A DNA stretch of 64,000 bases from Villigracilis sp024434165 (GTDB taxonomy: Bacteria > Chloroflexota > Anaerolineae > Anaerolineales > Villigracilaceae). Made by a program: the position numbers and the translations under genes. Positions within the stretch are counted from its first letter, which is position 1; each line of letters begins with the position of its first letter. A model generated the notes under the pieces. That model was given only the letters and a program-made list of their open reading frames with translations, did no database searches and was not told where the DNA came from. The stretch lies in NCBI GenBank assembly GCA_030263665.1, contig SZPK01000003.1, forward strand, positions 159,747-223,746. Direction: 5' to 3'. Positions 43,356-52,011 of this stretch are shown here, one piece after another.

Positions 43356-44350
43356 GCGAAAAACCCAGGCGGATGCAGGAATTCGAGGCTTTGCGCGGGC
43401 TGTCCATTCTTTTGCTGCTGGCGCTTCACAGCGAGGTGTTCGACTCAGGCGTGATGGGCTTTGAGGTCGGTCCGCTGGCGGGGGTGGTGGCTTCCCTTTT
43501 GCTGGGGTCGTTCTTCTTTCTGGCGGGGTTCTTTGCGGAGTTTTCCCGTCAGCGGTCGGATGCGCTTGCGTTCATAAAATCGAAGGTTGTCCGCATCTTT
43601 CCGCCTTACTGGCTGGCGCTGGCGCTGTTCATTTTTGTGCTTGGTTACACATTGAAACGTTTCGATACCGCCATCTATGCCCTGAACATGCAGTGGCTCT
43701 TTTCGCCCGTGTTCGTCAAACCGGTATTGACCTTGTGGTACATCAGCGTGCTGGTGGGATATTACATCCTGTTCGGCGTTTTGCTTTTTACGGTCAAATC
43801 CAACCTGGGATTGCTCATCTCGTCGGCAGTGATGTTCGCGGCGGCATATCTGGCAAATGGGACCGCCGGGCTGTTCGAGCCGCGTTTCTTTCAATATTTT
43901 TTTATCTTTCTCGCAGGGATTTATTTTTACCGCTTTGAAGCCGTGCGAAAACGTCTGCTGGATGTAAATCCGCTGTATGCGGTTGCCGCCGCCGCGATCC
44001 TTATCGTTCCATATTGGCTCGTATCGGCGGGTGAATACCCGGTGACAGACCCGATCTCCATCCTGACCGCCGACCTTTTCATCCTCGGCTGGGTATGGAT
44101 GCTGCTGTCCATATTTCGATCCGCAGCGGGGGGATGGAGGATCTGGGCGTTCCTTTCCACCGCTTCCTTCTTCGCCTATCTGTATCACCGTCCCATCTGG
44201 AAGATTCTCGATACTGCGTTTGGCTTGGAGGAGGCGGGAATATACAAAGTATATTTTCACCTGATACCCGGCTCCCTCATTGCGTTGATCGTCGGATATT
44301 TTCTCCAGCGGGGTTATGACCGTTTGCTGGCGGTTCTGCGTTTGAAATAG
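43352..44350 (+). CDS. membrane acyltransferase family 3
   Basis: A 332-residue protein with about ten hydrophobic helices and the Acyl_transf_3 signature FEALRGLSILLLLALH at the N-terminus, followed by FFFLAGFFAEF and RIFPPYWLALAL. These enzymes add acetyl or other acyl groups to extracellular glycans or glycolipids. The gene is translationally coupled to the GNAT gene; no polysaccharide cluster adjoins it, though wecBC is 3 kb away on the other strand. Confidence 0.88.
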   Translation: MSEKPRRMQEFEALRGLSILLLLALHSEVFDSGVMGFEVGPLAGVVASLLLGSFFFLAGFFAEFSRQRSDALAFIKSKVVRIFPPYWLALALFIFVLGYTLKRFDTAIYALNMQWLFSPVFVKPVLTLWYISVLVGYYILFGVLLFTVKSNLGLLISSAVMFAAAYLANGTAGLFEPRFFQYFFIFLAGIYFYRFEAVRKRLLDVNPLYAVAAAAILIVPYWLVSAGEYPVTDPISILTADLFILGWVWMLLSIFRSAAGGWRIWAFLSTASFFAYLYHRPIWKILDTAFGLEEAGIYKVYFHLIPGSLIALIVGYFLQRGYDRLLAVLRLK

Positions 44351-44391
44351 TCATGATAAAGATGTAACATTCCTCCCTCTTCCATCGGGTT

Positions 44392-44397
44392 TATAAT
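44392..44397 (+). promoter_or_regulatory. -10 box 8 nt before rnd start
   Basis: TATAAT in the 55-nt gap before rnd; 8 nt separate it from the ATG and there is no ribosome site. Confidence 0.6.
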
Positions 44398-44405
44398 CAG
44401 CCAAT

Positions 44406-45542
44406 ATGTCCGAAGAACTTAAGCCGCCCGTATGGGTGAATACAACCGAGTTATTGAAACGCATGGCGGATGACATCGCTTCGCAGACCCGTGTGGCGGT
44501 GGATACCGAATCGAACAGTCTGCACGCCTTTCGTGAACAGGTATGTTTGCTGCAATTTTCGACCAGCCAGGCCGATTATCTGGTGGACCCGCTGGTCTTG
44601 AAAGACCTCGACATCCTTGCCCCCATCTTTTCCGATTCAGGGATCGAAAAAATCTTCCATGCCGCGGAATACGATTTGATCTGCCTGCGGCGCGATTTCG
44701 GTTTCACTTTTGCGAATCTGTTCGATACCATGCAGGCGGCGCGCGTGCTGGGCTACCCGGCGGTGGGTTTGGATAAACTGCTGGGCGACAAGTTCGGCAT
44801 CAAAATGGACAAACGCCATCAAAAGGCGAATTGGGCGGCGCGTCCGCTGACGAAGGAACAGATCCATTACGCGCGGCTGGATACGCATTACCTGTTCGAC
44901 CTGCGCGATGCCCTCGAAACCGAACTGCGCGAAAAGGAGCGCCTCGATTTCGCGCTGGAGGATTTCCGCCGCGCCTGCGCGATGGACGAAAACAAAGCGC
45001 GGACGAACGGGGATTCATGGGAACGCTTCGCGGCGCGCAAGGACCTTTCCCTGCGCGAGTTGACCGTCATTGCCCAGCTCTGCAAATGGCGGGATCGGGA
45101 AGCGGAACGCTTGAACCGTCCGCCGTACAAAGTGGTGATGGACGATGTCTTCGTCACGCTGGCGAAAAACCCGCCGGAGAAGAAGGTGGACCTCTCGGCG
45201 GCTGGTTTGAGTGAAAAGCAAATCCGCCTGTGGGGCGAGATGATTTTGTCGGCAGTCCGCCGGGGGGAGGCGGCTCCGCTTGTGGAGCGGAGGCATGCCG
45301 AACGTAAGAACGAGGCGGTGCTGAAAAGGCTGGAAAAACTCAAAGCGTGGAGAAAGAACGCGGGGGCACAGCTCAACGTCGAGTCGGACATCATCCTGCC
45401 GAAACCGTACCTGGCGATCCTCTCCGAGAACCCGCCAAAGAACATCCATGAATTGATGCAGCTGATGAAGGATTCGCCTTCGCGGGCGGAAAAGTTCGGC
45501 GCGCAAATCCTGAAGGCGTTAGGAGTAAAACATGCGAATTAA
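44406..45542 (+). CDS. rnd: ribonuclease D
   Basis: A 378-residue 3'-5' exoribonuclease. The DEDD residues are visible in VAVDTESNSLHAF, FHAAEYDLICL and HYARLDTHYLFDL (the tyrosine form DEDDy). An HRDC domain follows (about 205-290, ELTVIAQLCKWRDREAERLN), then a second helical segment. It trims tRNA and other stable RNAs. The next gene, a beta-CASP nuclease, starts 11 nt before its end, suggesting a shared RNA-processing operon. Confidence 0.94.
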   Translation: MSEELKPPVWVNTTELLKRMADDIASQTRVAVDTESNSLHAFREQVCLLQFSTSQADYLVDPLVLKDLDILAPIFSDSGIEKIFHAAEYDLICLRRDFGFTFANLFDTMQAARVLGYPAVGLDKLLGDKFGIKMDKRHQKANWAARPLTKEQIHYARLDTHYLFDLRDALETELREKERLDFALEDFRRACAMDENKARTNGDSWERFAARKDLSLRELTVIAQLCKWRDREAERLNRPPYKVVMDDVFVTLAKNPPEKKVDLSAAGLSEKQIRLWGEMILSAVRRGEAAPLVERRHAERKNEAVLKRLEKLKAWRKNAGAQLNVESDIILPKPYLAILSENPPKNIHELMQLMKDSPSRAEKFGAQILKALGVKHAN

Positions 45543-46926
45543 CTTTCACGGCGCGGCGCAAACAGTGACCGGCAGCCAGCATTTGCTGGAGATCAACGGC
45601 AGAAAACTGCTGCTGGATTGCGGTTTGTACCAGGGGCGGCGCGCGGATACCTACTCGCGGAATCTGAACTTCCGCTACCGCCCGCAGGATGTGGACGCGG
45701 TGATCCTTTCTCATGCGCATATTGACCATTCGGGCAACCTGCCCAACCTTGTGAAGCAGGGATTCGAAGGGAATATTTTTGCCACCCATGCAACCGCAGA
45801 CCTGGGGAGCATCATGCTTTCGGATTCGGGTCACATCCAGGAGGCGGATGCGGAATTCGTCAACAAGAAGCGCGCCCAGCGCGGCGAGCCGCCCATCGAG
45901 CCGCTCTACACACAGGAAGACGCCGAACAGGTGGCTGGGATGTTTGCAGGCGTGGATTATGAACAACCGTTCGAGCCCATCCCCGGCGTGGTTGCGCGCT
46001 TCCACGAGGCGGGGCACATCCTCGGTTCCGCCAGCGTTTCGCTGGAGATCGAGGAGAAGGGCAGGAAGATTCGCTTTTGGTTTTCGGGCGATATCGGCAG
46101 GTATAGACTCCCGCTGCTGCGCGACCCGGTCCTGCCGGCGTATGCCGATTACATGATCATGGAATCAACCTATGGCGACAAACGTCATGACGACCCGGAG
46201 TTGGCATTCAATGAGTTTCGTGACGTGGTGAAACGGACGGTGGAACGCGGCGGCAAGGTGATCGTGCCAGCCTTCGCGGTGGGACGCACGCAGGAACTGG
46301 TCTATAACCTGAATCAGATGATGTTCGAGAACGGCGTGCCGCGTGTGCCGGTCTATGTGGACAGCCCGCTGGCGGTGAATGCGACCGACGTGTTCAAACG
46401 TCACCTGGAATGTTTCGACGAGGAGACGCGCGAATTCGTGAAGGAGTCGCGTCACCCTGCGCTGGATTTCAAGATGCTGACGTACATCCGCTCGGTGGAG
46501 GAGTCGAAGGCGTTGAACGAACGCACCGACCCGATGATCATCATTGCGGCTTCGGGCATGGCGGAAACGGGACGCATCGTCCATCACATCCGCAACAACA
46601 TCGAGAACCCGAAGAACACGATCTGCATCGTCTCGTGGCAGGCGCCGGAAACGCTCGGGCGCAGGCTGGCAGACCGCGCGCCGGAAGTGCGCATCTTCGG
46701 CGAGACGTACAAACGCAAATGCGACGTGGCGACCATCGGCGGGCTTTCGGGTCACGCCGGGCAGGATTTGCTGGTGCGCTATGCGGTTGGCGTGAAGAGC
46801 AGCGTAAAGCAGATCTTTCTGGTGCATGGGGAAGAGAAACAAGCCATGATCTTGAAGGGGCTGCTGAAGGAACAAAAGATGGGTCAGGTGCATTACCCCG
46901 ATTTGCATGAGAGCGTGAGTTTGTAA
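45532..46926 (+). CDS. beta-CASP metallo-beta-lactamase fold ribonuclease
   Basis: A 464-residue protein of the CPSF/YsH1 type. Metal-binding motif SHAHIDHSGNLPNL and HEAGHILGSASVSLE belong to the lactamase domain; GRTQELVYNLNQMM, the KRHLECFD region and the late GGLSGHAGQDLL (motif C) define beta-CASP. It likely acts as an RNA endonuclease or 5' exonuclease. It overlaps rnd by 11 nt and precedes tRNA-Ser on the same strand. Confidence 0.92.
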   Translation: MRINFHGAAQTVTGSQHLLEINGRKLLLDCGLYQGRRADTYSRNLNFRYRPQDVDAVILSHAHIDHSGNLPNLVKQGFEGNIFATHATADLGSIMLSDSGHIQEADAEFVNKKRAQRGEPPIEPLYTQEDAEQVAGMFAGVDYEQPFEPIPGVVARFHEAGHILGSASVSLEIEEKGRKIRFWFSGDIGRYRLPLLRDPVLPAYADYMIMESTYGDKRHDDPELAFNEFRDVVKRTVERGGKVIVPAFAVGRTQELVYNLNQMMFENGVPRVPVYVDSPLAVNATDVFKRHLECFDEETREFVKESRHPALDFKMLTYIRSVEESKALNERTDPMIIIAASGMAETGRIVHHIRNNIENPKNTICIVSWQAPETLGRRLADRAPEVRIFGETYKRKCDVATIGGLSGHAGQDLLVRYAVGVKSSVKQIFLVHGEEKQAMILKGLLKEQKMGQVHYPDLHESVSL

Positions 46927-46945
46927 TCGCAGAGGGATTTTCGGT

Positions 46946-46951
46946 TATAAT
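46946..46951 (+). promoter_or_regulatory. -10 box of the tRNA-Ser gene
   Basis: TATAAT 39 nt upstream of the tRNA. The possible -35 TTGTAA is at 46921-46926 and overlaps the stop codon of the nuclease gene (19-nt spacer). Confidence 0.6.
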
Positions 46952-46990
46952 CTGCGCCGCTCGTAACGAGAAATTTATTTTGCGCGACCT

Positions 46991-47080
<90 letters not shown>

Positions 47081-47110
47081 GTGAAATACGTCCGTAAGGG
47101 CGTATTTTTG
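47081..47110 (+). terminator. terminator of tRNA-Ser
   Basis: AAATACGTCC / GGGCGTATTT hairpin followed by TTG, beginning right at the CCA end. Near-identical copies recur at 47166-47195 and 47336-47365. Confidence 0.8.
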
Positions 47111-47365
47111 TTCCCCCGCGCGCCTCCATTGAGGAGGTGATATTCGAATTCCTCCCTCTCCGCCAGTGAAATACGTCCGTAAGGGCGTATTTTTGTTCCC
47201 CCCGCGCGCCTCCATTGAGGAGGTGGTATTCGAATCCCTCTCTCCGCTAGAGTCTGACGATTTTGTCGGACTCTTTTCTTTTCCACCGCGCGCCTCCATT
47301 GAGGAGGTGATATTCGAATTCCTCCCTCTCCGCCAGTGAAATACGTCCGCAAGGGCGTATTTTTG
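47111..47365. repeat. three decayed tandem copies of the tRNA-Ser tail plus terminator
   Basis: Units of 83-87 bp begin at 47111, 47196 and 47282. Each has CGCGCGCCTCCATTGAGGAGGTG, then the tRNA T-arm/acceptor remnant TATTCGAATTCCTCCCTCTCCGCCA split by small changes, and then a terminator hairpin. Copy 3 is the most decayed (GCTAG in place of GCCAG) and uses a different terminator stem (GAGTCTGAC). No complete tRNA is present in any unit. Confidence 0.8.
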
Positions 47366-47470
47366 TTCCCCCTATTTAAAAATTGCTCCTTGCGCTGTCC
47401 CCGATGCAAGATTCCCTCGGAAATCGCCGCCGAGGACTGCGGCGTGAGCGTCGTCGTGTACAGTAAAGGA
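47366..47470. other. intergenic gap downstream of crtI
   Basis: About 105 bp between the tail repeats and the crtI stop. I see no gene in it. Confidence 0.4.
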
Positions 47471-48964
47471 TTACTCCCTGTCAAGTTCATCCATGATCCG
47501 CTCGGCGGACAAACGACCGGAAACCATGGCGGTCGGCAAACCCGTCCCCGGATGGGTGCTGGCGCCCACAAAATACAAGTTGTGGTACCGTGCATGTCGG
47601 TTATGCGGACGGAAATACGCCAACTGCGTCAGCGTGTGCGAAAGCCCATGCGTGGAGCCTTTCACCAGGTTGTAGCGTTTGCGCCACGAGAGCGGGGTGT
47701 AGGTCATCTCGAATTTGATGTGCGACTCGAGGTCGGTAATTCCAAGCCTCGCCAGGCGGCGGAAAACATGCTGGCGGGCTTCATCCCGGAGTGCGCCCCA
47801 ATCCTGCCCGTCGTTTTCGCTGAGATGCCCGACCGGGACGATGGCGATCAGCGTATCTTGTCCGGGCGGCGACATCGTCGGGTCGAGGCGCGCCGGGGCG
47901 TGGATGTAAAGGCTGGGGTTGGCGGGCAGGCTCAGGTCACGGATGATGCGCTCGAAGTTCTCGCGGTAATCGTCGGCGAGGAAGAGGGTGTGCGGCGCGA
48001 GAGTCTCATACATCTTATCCATTCCCCAAAAGAAACTGATGACCGAACAGGAAAAACGTTTTCGGGCAAGTTTTTTGTTCATCCCGTCCTGCGGCAGGAG
48101 GTTTTGATACACATAAGGCAGGTCGGCGTTGGCGAGGACGATGTCTGCCTTAAGGCGTGTGCCGTTGGCAAACGTTACGCCGTGAGCGCGGGTTTGATTG
48201 ACCTCTATCTGTTCCACCGCGGTGTTGAAGATGAATTCAACGCCTGCCTGCCGTGCCAGTTCCATCAGCGCTTCGACCACGCGATACATGCCGCCTTCGG
48301 GATACCAGACGCCGTGCGCTAGTTCGGTGTACGGCATGAGCGAAAAGGTGGCGGGCGCATCGAAAGGACTCAAGCCCATGTACACATCCTGAAAGGTGAA
48401 CGCGGCTTTCAGGCGCGGATCGTCGAAGTACGCCGACATGTTGTGGTAGTGTTTCGCCAGCGGCTTGAGTTGAAACAGGAGCGGAAGGTTTTCGAGCGCG
48501 AAGAATTCGGAGGCTGTGCGAAAGTCGCGGTTGACGAGTTTGCTCATGCCGAGGTCGTAATGACGCCTGCCTTCCAGCAGGTAACGCAGCAAGCCCTGAA
48601 AACTTCCCGGCTCGATGGACTCTAGCTGCTCCTGCATGGATTTCATGTCCGAGGTGAGCGCCAGTTGACTGCCGTTATCGAAGACCAGATGATAGGTTGG
48701 ATCCACGCGCTGTAAATCCAGCATCTCGCGCATGGACGCTTCCACGCCCAACGCGCGGAATTCCGCTTCGTAAAGCAAAGGCATGACCAGCAGGGTGGGA
48801 CCCGTATCGAAGATATGACCGTCGCGGACGACGCGGTCGCAGCGCCCGCCGGGGGAATCGTTCTTTTCCACCACTGTGACGCGCAAGCCGCGTTGGGCAA
48901 GATGCGTCGCGGCGACGATGCCCCCAACCCCCGCGCCGATGACAACTACAGATTTCGATTTCAT
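47471..48964 (-). CDS. crtI: phytoene desaturase
   Basis: A 497-residue CrtI-type flavoprotein that desaturates phytoene to lycopene or a related product. It has VVVIGAGVGGIVAATHLAQ at the N-terminus for FAD, GGRCDRVVRDGHIFDTGPTLL, PEGGMYRVVEALMELA in the substrate domain and the C-terminal FVGASTHPGTGLPTAMVSGRL. It lies 90 nt downstream of the phytoene synthase gene on the same strand, so the pair makes an acyclic carotenoid. A nonamer element separates them. Confidence 0.95.
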   Translation of the reverse strand: MKSKSVVVIGAGVGGIVAATHLAQRGLRVTVVEKNDSPGGRCDRVVRDGHIFDTGPTLLVMPLLYEAEFRALGVEASMREMLDLQRVDPTYHLVFDNGSQLALTSDMKSMQEQLESIEPGSFQGLLRYLLEGRRHYDLGMSKLVNRDFRTASEFFALENLPLLFQLKPLAKHYHNMSAYFDDPRLKAAFTFQDVYMGLSPFDAPATFSLMPYTELAHGVWYPEGGMYRVVEALMELARQAGVEFIFNTAVEQIEVNQTRAHGVTFANGTRLKADIVLANADLPYVYQNLLPQDGMNKKLARKRFSCSVISFFWGMDKMYETLAPHTLFLADDYRENFERIIRDLSLPANPSLYIHAPARLDPTMSPPGQDTLIAIVPVGHLSENDGQDWGALRDEARQHVFRRLARLGITDLESHIKFEMTYTPLSWRKRYNLVKGSTHGLSHTLTQLAYFRPHNRHARYHNLYFVGASTHPGTGLPTAMVSGRLSAERIMDELDRE

Positions 48965-48981
48965 AACGCACCTACTTAATT

Positions 48982-49057
48982 ACAAAGGACACAACGGTCA
49001 CGAAGGAAAAAGGCCTGATAATCGTAAGGTGTTCCCACTTTGTGTCCTTCGTGTTTA
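48982..49057. repeat. nested inverted 9-nt repeat element (copy 3)
   Basis: The left arm (ACAAAGGACACAACGGTCACGAAGGA cut here into 9-nt steps, 48982-49007) and right arm ACTTTGTGTCCTTCGTGTTTA (49037-49057) face each other around a 29-nt loop between crtB and crtI. The right arm supplies the crtB stop codon. Same layout as copies at 30853 and 32745. Confidence 0.65.
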
Positions 49058-49981
49058 CGCTCTCTTCCGCTCCACTGGAATGGGTTGAGGTGAAACGCTT
49101 CCCACGCGCCAGTGCAGTGCGGATGCCAGCGCGAGCCAAACCATGCGCAGCCCCACAGGCATACTTTTTCGTTCATCGTAGGCGGAGCGCAGGCAATATC
49201 CTTCTCTCTCGATAGTGTCCAGCAGCCACTCGAAGCGCGCCGCGTATGCGTAACCCGCCAGCCTGCACCGCAGGTTCTCGACGCGATCCAGATATTCCCT
49301 TCCCGCGCTGAAATACGACCGCGCCAACTGCACCCGGCTTCGCACCCACAACCGATATGCGTTGTTGCTCACGTCCTGCGGCGCGATATGATTTGCTTCG
49401 AGAATTTCAAGCGGAATGTTGAAATAGCCCGCCTGAACGTCGTCGAACGTATCCCTTAACATGTGCGTAATGTGCGCGGCGGAAACTGCCAGGTAGCGCG
49501 TCTCATCGCGCGGGGAGCGGCAGCCATGCCCAATGAAATAGTGCATTGCTTCCGTCACTGCGCCTGCCAGCCAGCCCGTGTAACCGTTCAATTCGGCTTG
49601 CGTCACCAGTCGTCCGCGCCGCGCGGCGTCGAACGCCATTACCGACATCATGTTGAAAAGGTAGGACCGCAAGCCGCCGTTCTTTTCCGCGTCGTTTTGG
49701 ACCAACTCGATGAGCATCCCCTCCTGCGGATTTGCATCCGCGATGATTTCGCCGTGATAGCAGCGCTCCAAAAGGGATTTCTGCCGCCGAACGAAAACGC
49801 CTCGTTCCTCCGCCGAAGCGGATTCGCCGTCGAGACAGTCGTCCACCCAGCGGAAGTAAGCGTACGCCCGATAGGCGTCCGCGACTCGCTCGCGGTCTGC
49901 GAGGAAGCGGATGGTGTAAAACGTTTGCCTGCTGGCTTCTTTGGTGATGGATGCGGCGAGAGTAGAGGTGGCGTTCATCAC
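49055..49981 (-). CDS. crtB: phytoene/squalene synthase family protein
   Basis: A 308-residue trans-isoprenyl diphosphate synthase that joins two C20 (or C15) units head to head. Two Asp-rich motifs are present: RWVDDCLDGE (about 44-53) and LRDTFDDVQAGY (about 173-184). The crtI gene next to it favours phytoene synthase over squalene synthase. Two ATGs lie in tandem at 49981 and 49978. The GTP-binding-like terminus and length fit the family. Confidence 0.9.
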   Translation of the reverse strand: MMNATSTLAASITKEASRQTFYTIRFLADRERVADAYRAYAYFRWVDDCLDGESASAEERGVFVRRQKSLLERCYHGEIIADANPQEGMLIELVQNDAEKNGGLRSYLFNMMSVMAFDAARRGRLVTQAELNGYTGWLAGAVTEAMHYFIGHGCRSPRDETRYLAVSAAHITHMLRDTFDDVQAGYFNIPLEILEANHIAPQDVSNNAYRLWVRSRVQLARSYFSAGREYLDRVENLRCRLAGYAYAARFEWLLDTIEREGYCLRSAYDERKSMPVGLRMVWLALASALHWRVGSVSPQPIPVERKRA

Positions 49982-50033
49982 TTACACTTACGAAAGAATC
50001 TCCACTATGTTTCGGAATCGTCTCACATCCTGA

Positions 50034-50147
50034 TCAAATGGGGCGTACATCCACGCGTATGCCGTTATCAAAAAGAGTTTTTCCGATGGCTTCGGCGACG
50101 CCGACCGCCCAGCCTGTGCCGCTGGCGTTTGTAACGAGGATATTCAT
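50034..50147 (-). pseudogene. flavodoxin N-terminal remnant
   Basis: A 37-residue frame: MNILVTNASGTGWAVGVAEA, then IGKTLFDNGIRVDVRPI and a TGA. The text resembles the first strand, FMN loop and helix of flavodoxins, with the usual VDV-P end before the second strand, but the remaining about 110 residues are absent. A good AAGGAGAGG ribosome site is retained. It looks like the 5' stub of a lost flavodoxin gene located upstream of the crt operon. Confidence 0.55.
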
Positions 50148-50214
50148 TTTCCTCTCCTTATAGTATTGTTTCACTGTCTCCCCTCTTTGTTTCCGACAAC
50201 CTGTAAAGAATTCT

Positions 50215-50415
50215 ATGCTTTTATCTGAATTCCATAATGGGAAGTTGTCATACAAATGGGGTGTTGAATGTACGGATTCGAGCGGCTTCGCCGCCTTCCC
50301 CGGCGCTGTCTTGGTCGTCGGCGGCGCGGTCTTCCTGATCGTGCTGGGCGGCTGCCTGATCCTCAAACCGTACTTCGATAAACAAGGCTTGTTCGACAAG
50401 GCGGAACAAAGTTGA
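50215..50415 (+). CDS. small single-pass membrane protein
   Basis: A possible 66-residue protein with one hydrophobic segment (FAAFPGAVLVVGGAVFLIVL) and a short charged tail. The support is a good terminator 12 nt after the stop codon on the same strand. No family is recognised and no ribosome site is clear; the N-terminus may begin later than ATG 50215. Confidence 0.4.
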   Translation: MLLSEFHNGKLSYKWGVECTDSSGFAAFPGAVLVVGGAVFLIVLGGCLILKPYFDKQGLFDKAEQS

Positions 50416-50426
50416 ACCACGCGGGC

Positions 50427-50468
50427 AGACCTGTCAGGTTCATAAGACCTGGCAGGTCTTTTTTGTTT
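50427..50468 (+). terminator. terminator of the small membrane protein gene
   Basis: Stem AGACCTGTCAGGT / ACCTGGCAGGTCT (one G-T pair) with a 7-nt loop, followed by TTTTTGTTT. Confidence 0.85.
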
Positions 50469-50487
50469 AGTGGTAAGATTCGCGGCG

Positions 50488-51336
50488 ATGAAACTCAACC
50501 TTGCGCTCGCCCAAATCTCCACCAAACTCGGCGCTGTGGAAGCCAACCTTGCCAGGCATCTCGATTACATCAAACAAGCCAGGGCGGAAAAAGCGGATTT
50601 GCTGGTCTTTCCCGAACTTTCATTAACCGGCTATGTCTTGCAGGATTTGGTCGCCTCCGTTGCACACAAACCGACGGAAGATGATCCCATCTTCAAGCCG
50701 CTCCTCGCCGCCTCACGCGACCTGGACCTGGTCGTTGGTTTCGTTGACGAAGACTCCCGCCACCGCTTCTATATCGCCTCCGCCTACCTTTCGGGCGGGA
50801 AATTGATTCACGTCCATCACAAAGTTTACCTTCCAACTTATGGATTATTCGACGAAGGGCGTTTCTTTGCCTGGGGCGACTCGATACGCGCCTTCGATAC
50901 CCGCTTTGGGCGCGTGGGGATGCTGATCTGTGAAGACTTCTGGCACGCTTCGCCTCCGTACCTGCTCTGGCTCGACGGCGCGGACATTATGCTCTTCTCC
51001 TCCGCCTCTCCCGGCCGCGGACTGAACGACAAGGAGAAACTTGAATCCGCACGCTGGGTGGAGCGGGTCAACAAGGCGTATGCCAGCATGTTCACTTCCT
51101 TCGTGGCGCACGCCAACCGCGTCGGCTATGAAGATGGGCTTCACTTCTGGGGTGGGGCGACGGTCTTCGACCCAAACGGCGAGGAACTGGCTCACGGTCC
51201 CTATAACGAAGAAGCCATCGCCTATGCCCAATTGGATCTGAATCAACTTCGCCGCACCCGCGCCCGCCTGCCTCTCCTGCGCGACGAACGGACGAACTTG
51301 GTTATGACGGAATTGCAAAGGATATTACAAAAATAA
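50488..51336 (+). CDS. carbon-nitrogen hydrolase (glutaminase half of NAD synthetase)
   Basis: A 282-residue nitrilase-fold amidase. The Glu-Lys-Cys triad lies in FPELSLTGY, HHKVYLPTYGLFDEGRFF and GMLICEDFWH, and matches the glutaminase domain of glutamine-dependent NAD synthetases best. The ammonia-dependent NadE half is 670 nt downstream in the same direction. The two should form a two-subunit NAD synthetase: glutaminase supplying ammonia to NadE. TAAGAT lies 8 nt before the ATG. A vapBC pair separates the halves. Confidence 0.88.
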   Translation: MKLNLALAQISTKLGAVEANLARHLDYIKQARAEKADLLVFPELSLTGYVLQDLVASVAHKPTEDDPIFKPLLAASRDLDLVVGFVDEDSRHRFYIASAYLSGGKLIHVHHKVYLPTYGLFDEGRFFAWGDSIRAFDTRFGRVGMLICEDFWHASPPYLLWLDGADIMLFSSASPGRGLNDKEKLESARWVERVNKAYASMFTSFVAHANRVGYEDGLHFWGGATVFDPNGEELAHGPYNEEAIAYAQLDLNQLRRTRARLPLLRDERTNLVMTELQRILQK

Positions 51337-51344
51337 ATATTGAC

Positions 51345-51373
51345 TTGTAAAACCTGAAAACGCCTTGTATAAT
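51345..51373 (+). promoter_or_regulatory. vapBC promoter
   Basis: TTGTAA (51345-51350), a 17-nt spacer and TATAAT (51368-51373). The upstream gene ends at 51336, so vapBC has its own promoter. Confidence 0.7.
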
Positions 51374-51389
51374 GCAGGCGGAGGCTCAA

Positions 51390-51635
51390 ATGCAAACCAC
51401 ACTTACGCGGCGTGGACAGATTGTCCTGCCTGCTGAAATTCGAAAACGCCATAAATTCAAGGAGGGAGATCGTTTCATCTGGCTGGATGACGGAAAAACG
51501 ATCAAATTAATTCCAATCCCCAAAGATCCCATTTCCGCCTTGCATGGACGTGGTAAAGGGGAAGAACTTCTGAGCAAACTTCTCGATGAGCGGAGGAAAG
51601 ATCGCGATTATGAGCGAAGAAAAATTTCTTCTTGA
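51390..51635 (+). CDS. vapB: AbrB/MazE-type antitoxin (VapB)
   Basis: An 81-residue swapped-hairpin AbrB domain protein: TTLTRRGQIVLPAEIRKRHKFKEGDRFIWL, then a C-terminal helix that wraps the toxin (LLSKLLDERRKDRDYERRK). A GGAGG ribosome site precedes the ATG at 51390. It overlaps the toxin gene by 26 nt, so translation is coupled. It should neutralise the PIN toxin and repress the promoter. Confidence 0.9.
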   Translation: MQTTLTRRGQIVLPAEIRKRHKFKEGDRFIWLDDGKTIKLIPIPKDPISALHGRGKGEELLSKLLDERRKDRDYERRKISS

Positions 51636-52011
51636 TACCTCCGCTGTCCTTACCTTGATCGAAGACGAGCCCGGAGCAAACCGTGTGAAACAAATCTTTT
51701 CACAAAAGAACGTTTTGCTGCCCTGGGTGGTCCTCATGGAAATCTATTACATGACGTTGTATGAGAAAGGCGGGGAAGAAGCGGAAATTCGGTTTGCAAT
51801 GCTGCGTCACTCCACGGCTGAAATCGTTTGGGAAATGAACGAAGTCGTCACCCTTCGAGCAGCTAAGATAAAATCTGGAAACAAATTGTCCTTCTCCGAC
51901 GCTGTAATTGCCTCGATTGCCGTGCACCATGGCGCGGTACTGGTACACAAAGACCCGGAATACGAACAATTGAAGGATGAGCTTCAATTGGAAGCCTTAC
52001 CATATAAATGA
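51610..52011 (+). CDS. vapC: PIN-domain toxin (VapC)
   Basis: A 133-residue PIN-domain ribonuclease toxin. Acidic active-site residues are in FLLDTSAVLTLIEDE, VVLMEIYY and KLSFSDAVIASIAV, with the final strand GAVLVHKDPEYEQL. VapC toxins cleave tRNA or rRNA. The gene starts inside vapB and its stop overlaps the nadE ATG (ATGA), so nadE translation depends on the toxin gene. ATG 51586 is an alternative start. Confidence 0.9.
   Translation: MSEEKFLLDTSAVLTLIEDEPGANRVKQIFSQKNVLLPWVVLMEIYYMTLYEKGGEEAEIRFAMLRHSTAEIVWEMNEVVTLRAAKIKSGNKLSFSDAVIASIAVHHGAVLVHKDPEYEQLKDELQLEALPYK

Noticed and set aside
47111..47365. Tandem units of about 85 bp considered as a CRISPR array.
   Set aside because: The repeats are longer than CRISPR repeats, carry tRNA ends and terminators, and there are no distinct spacers or cas genes.
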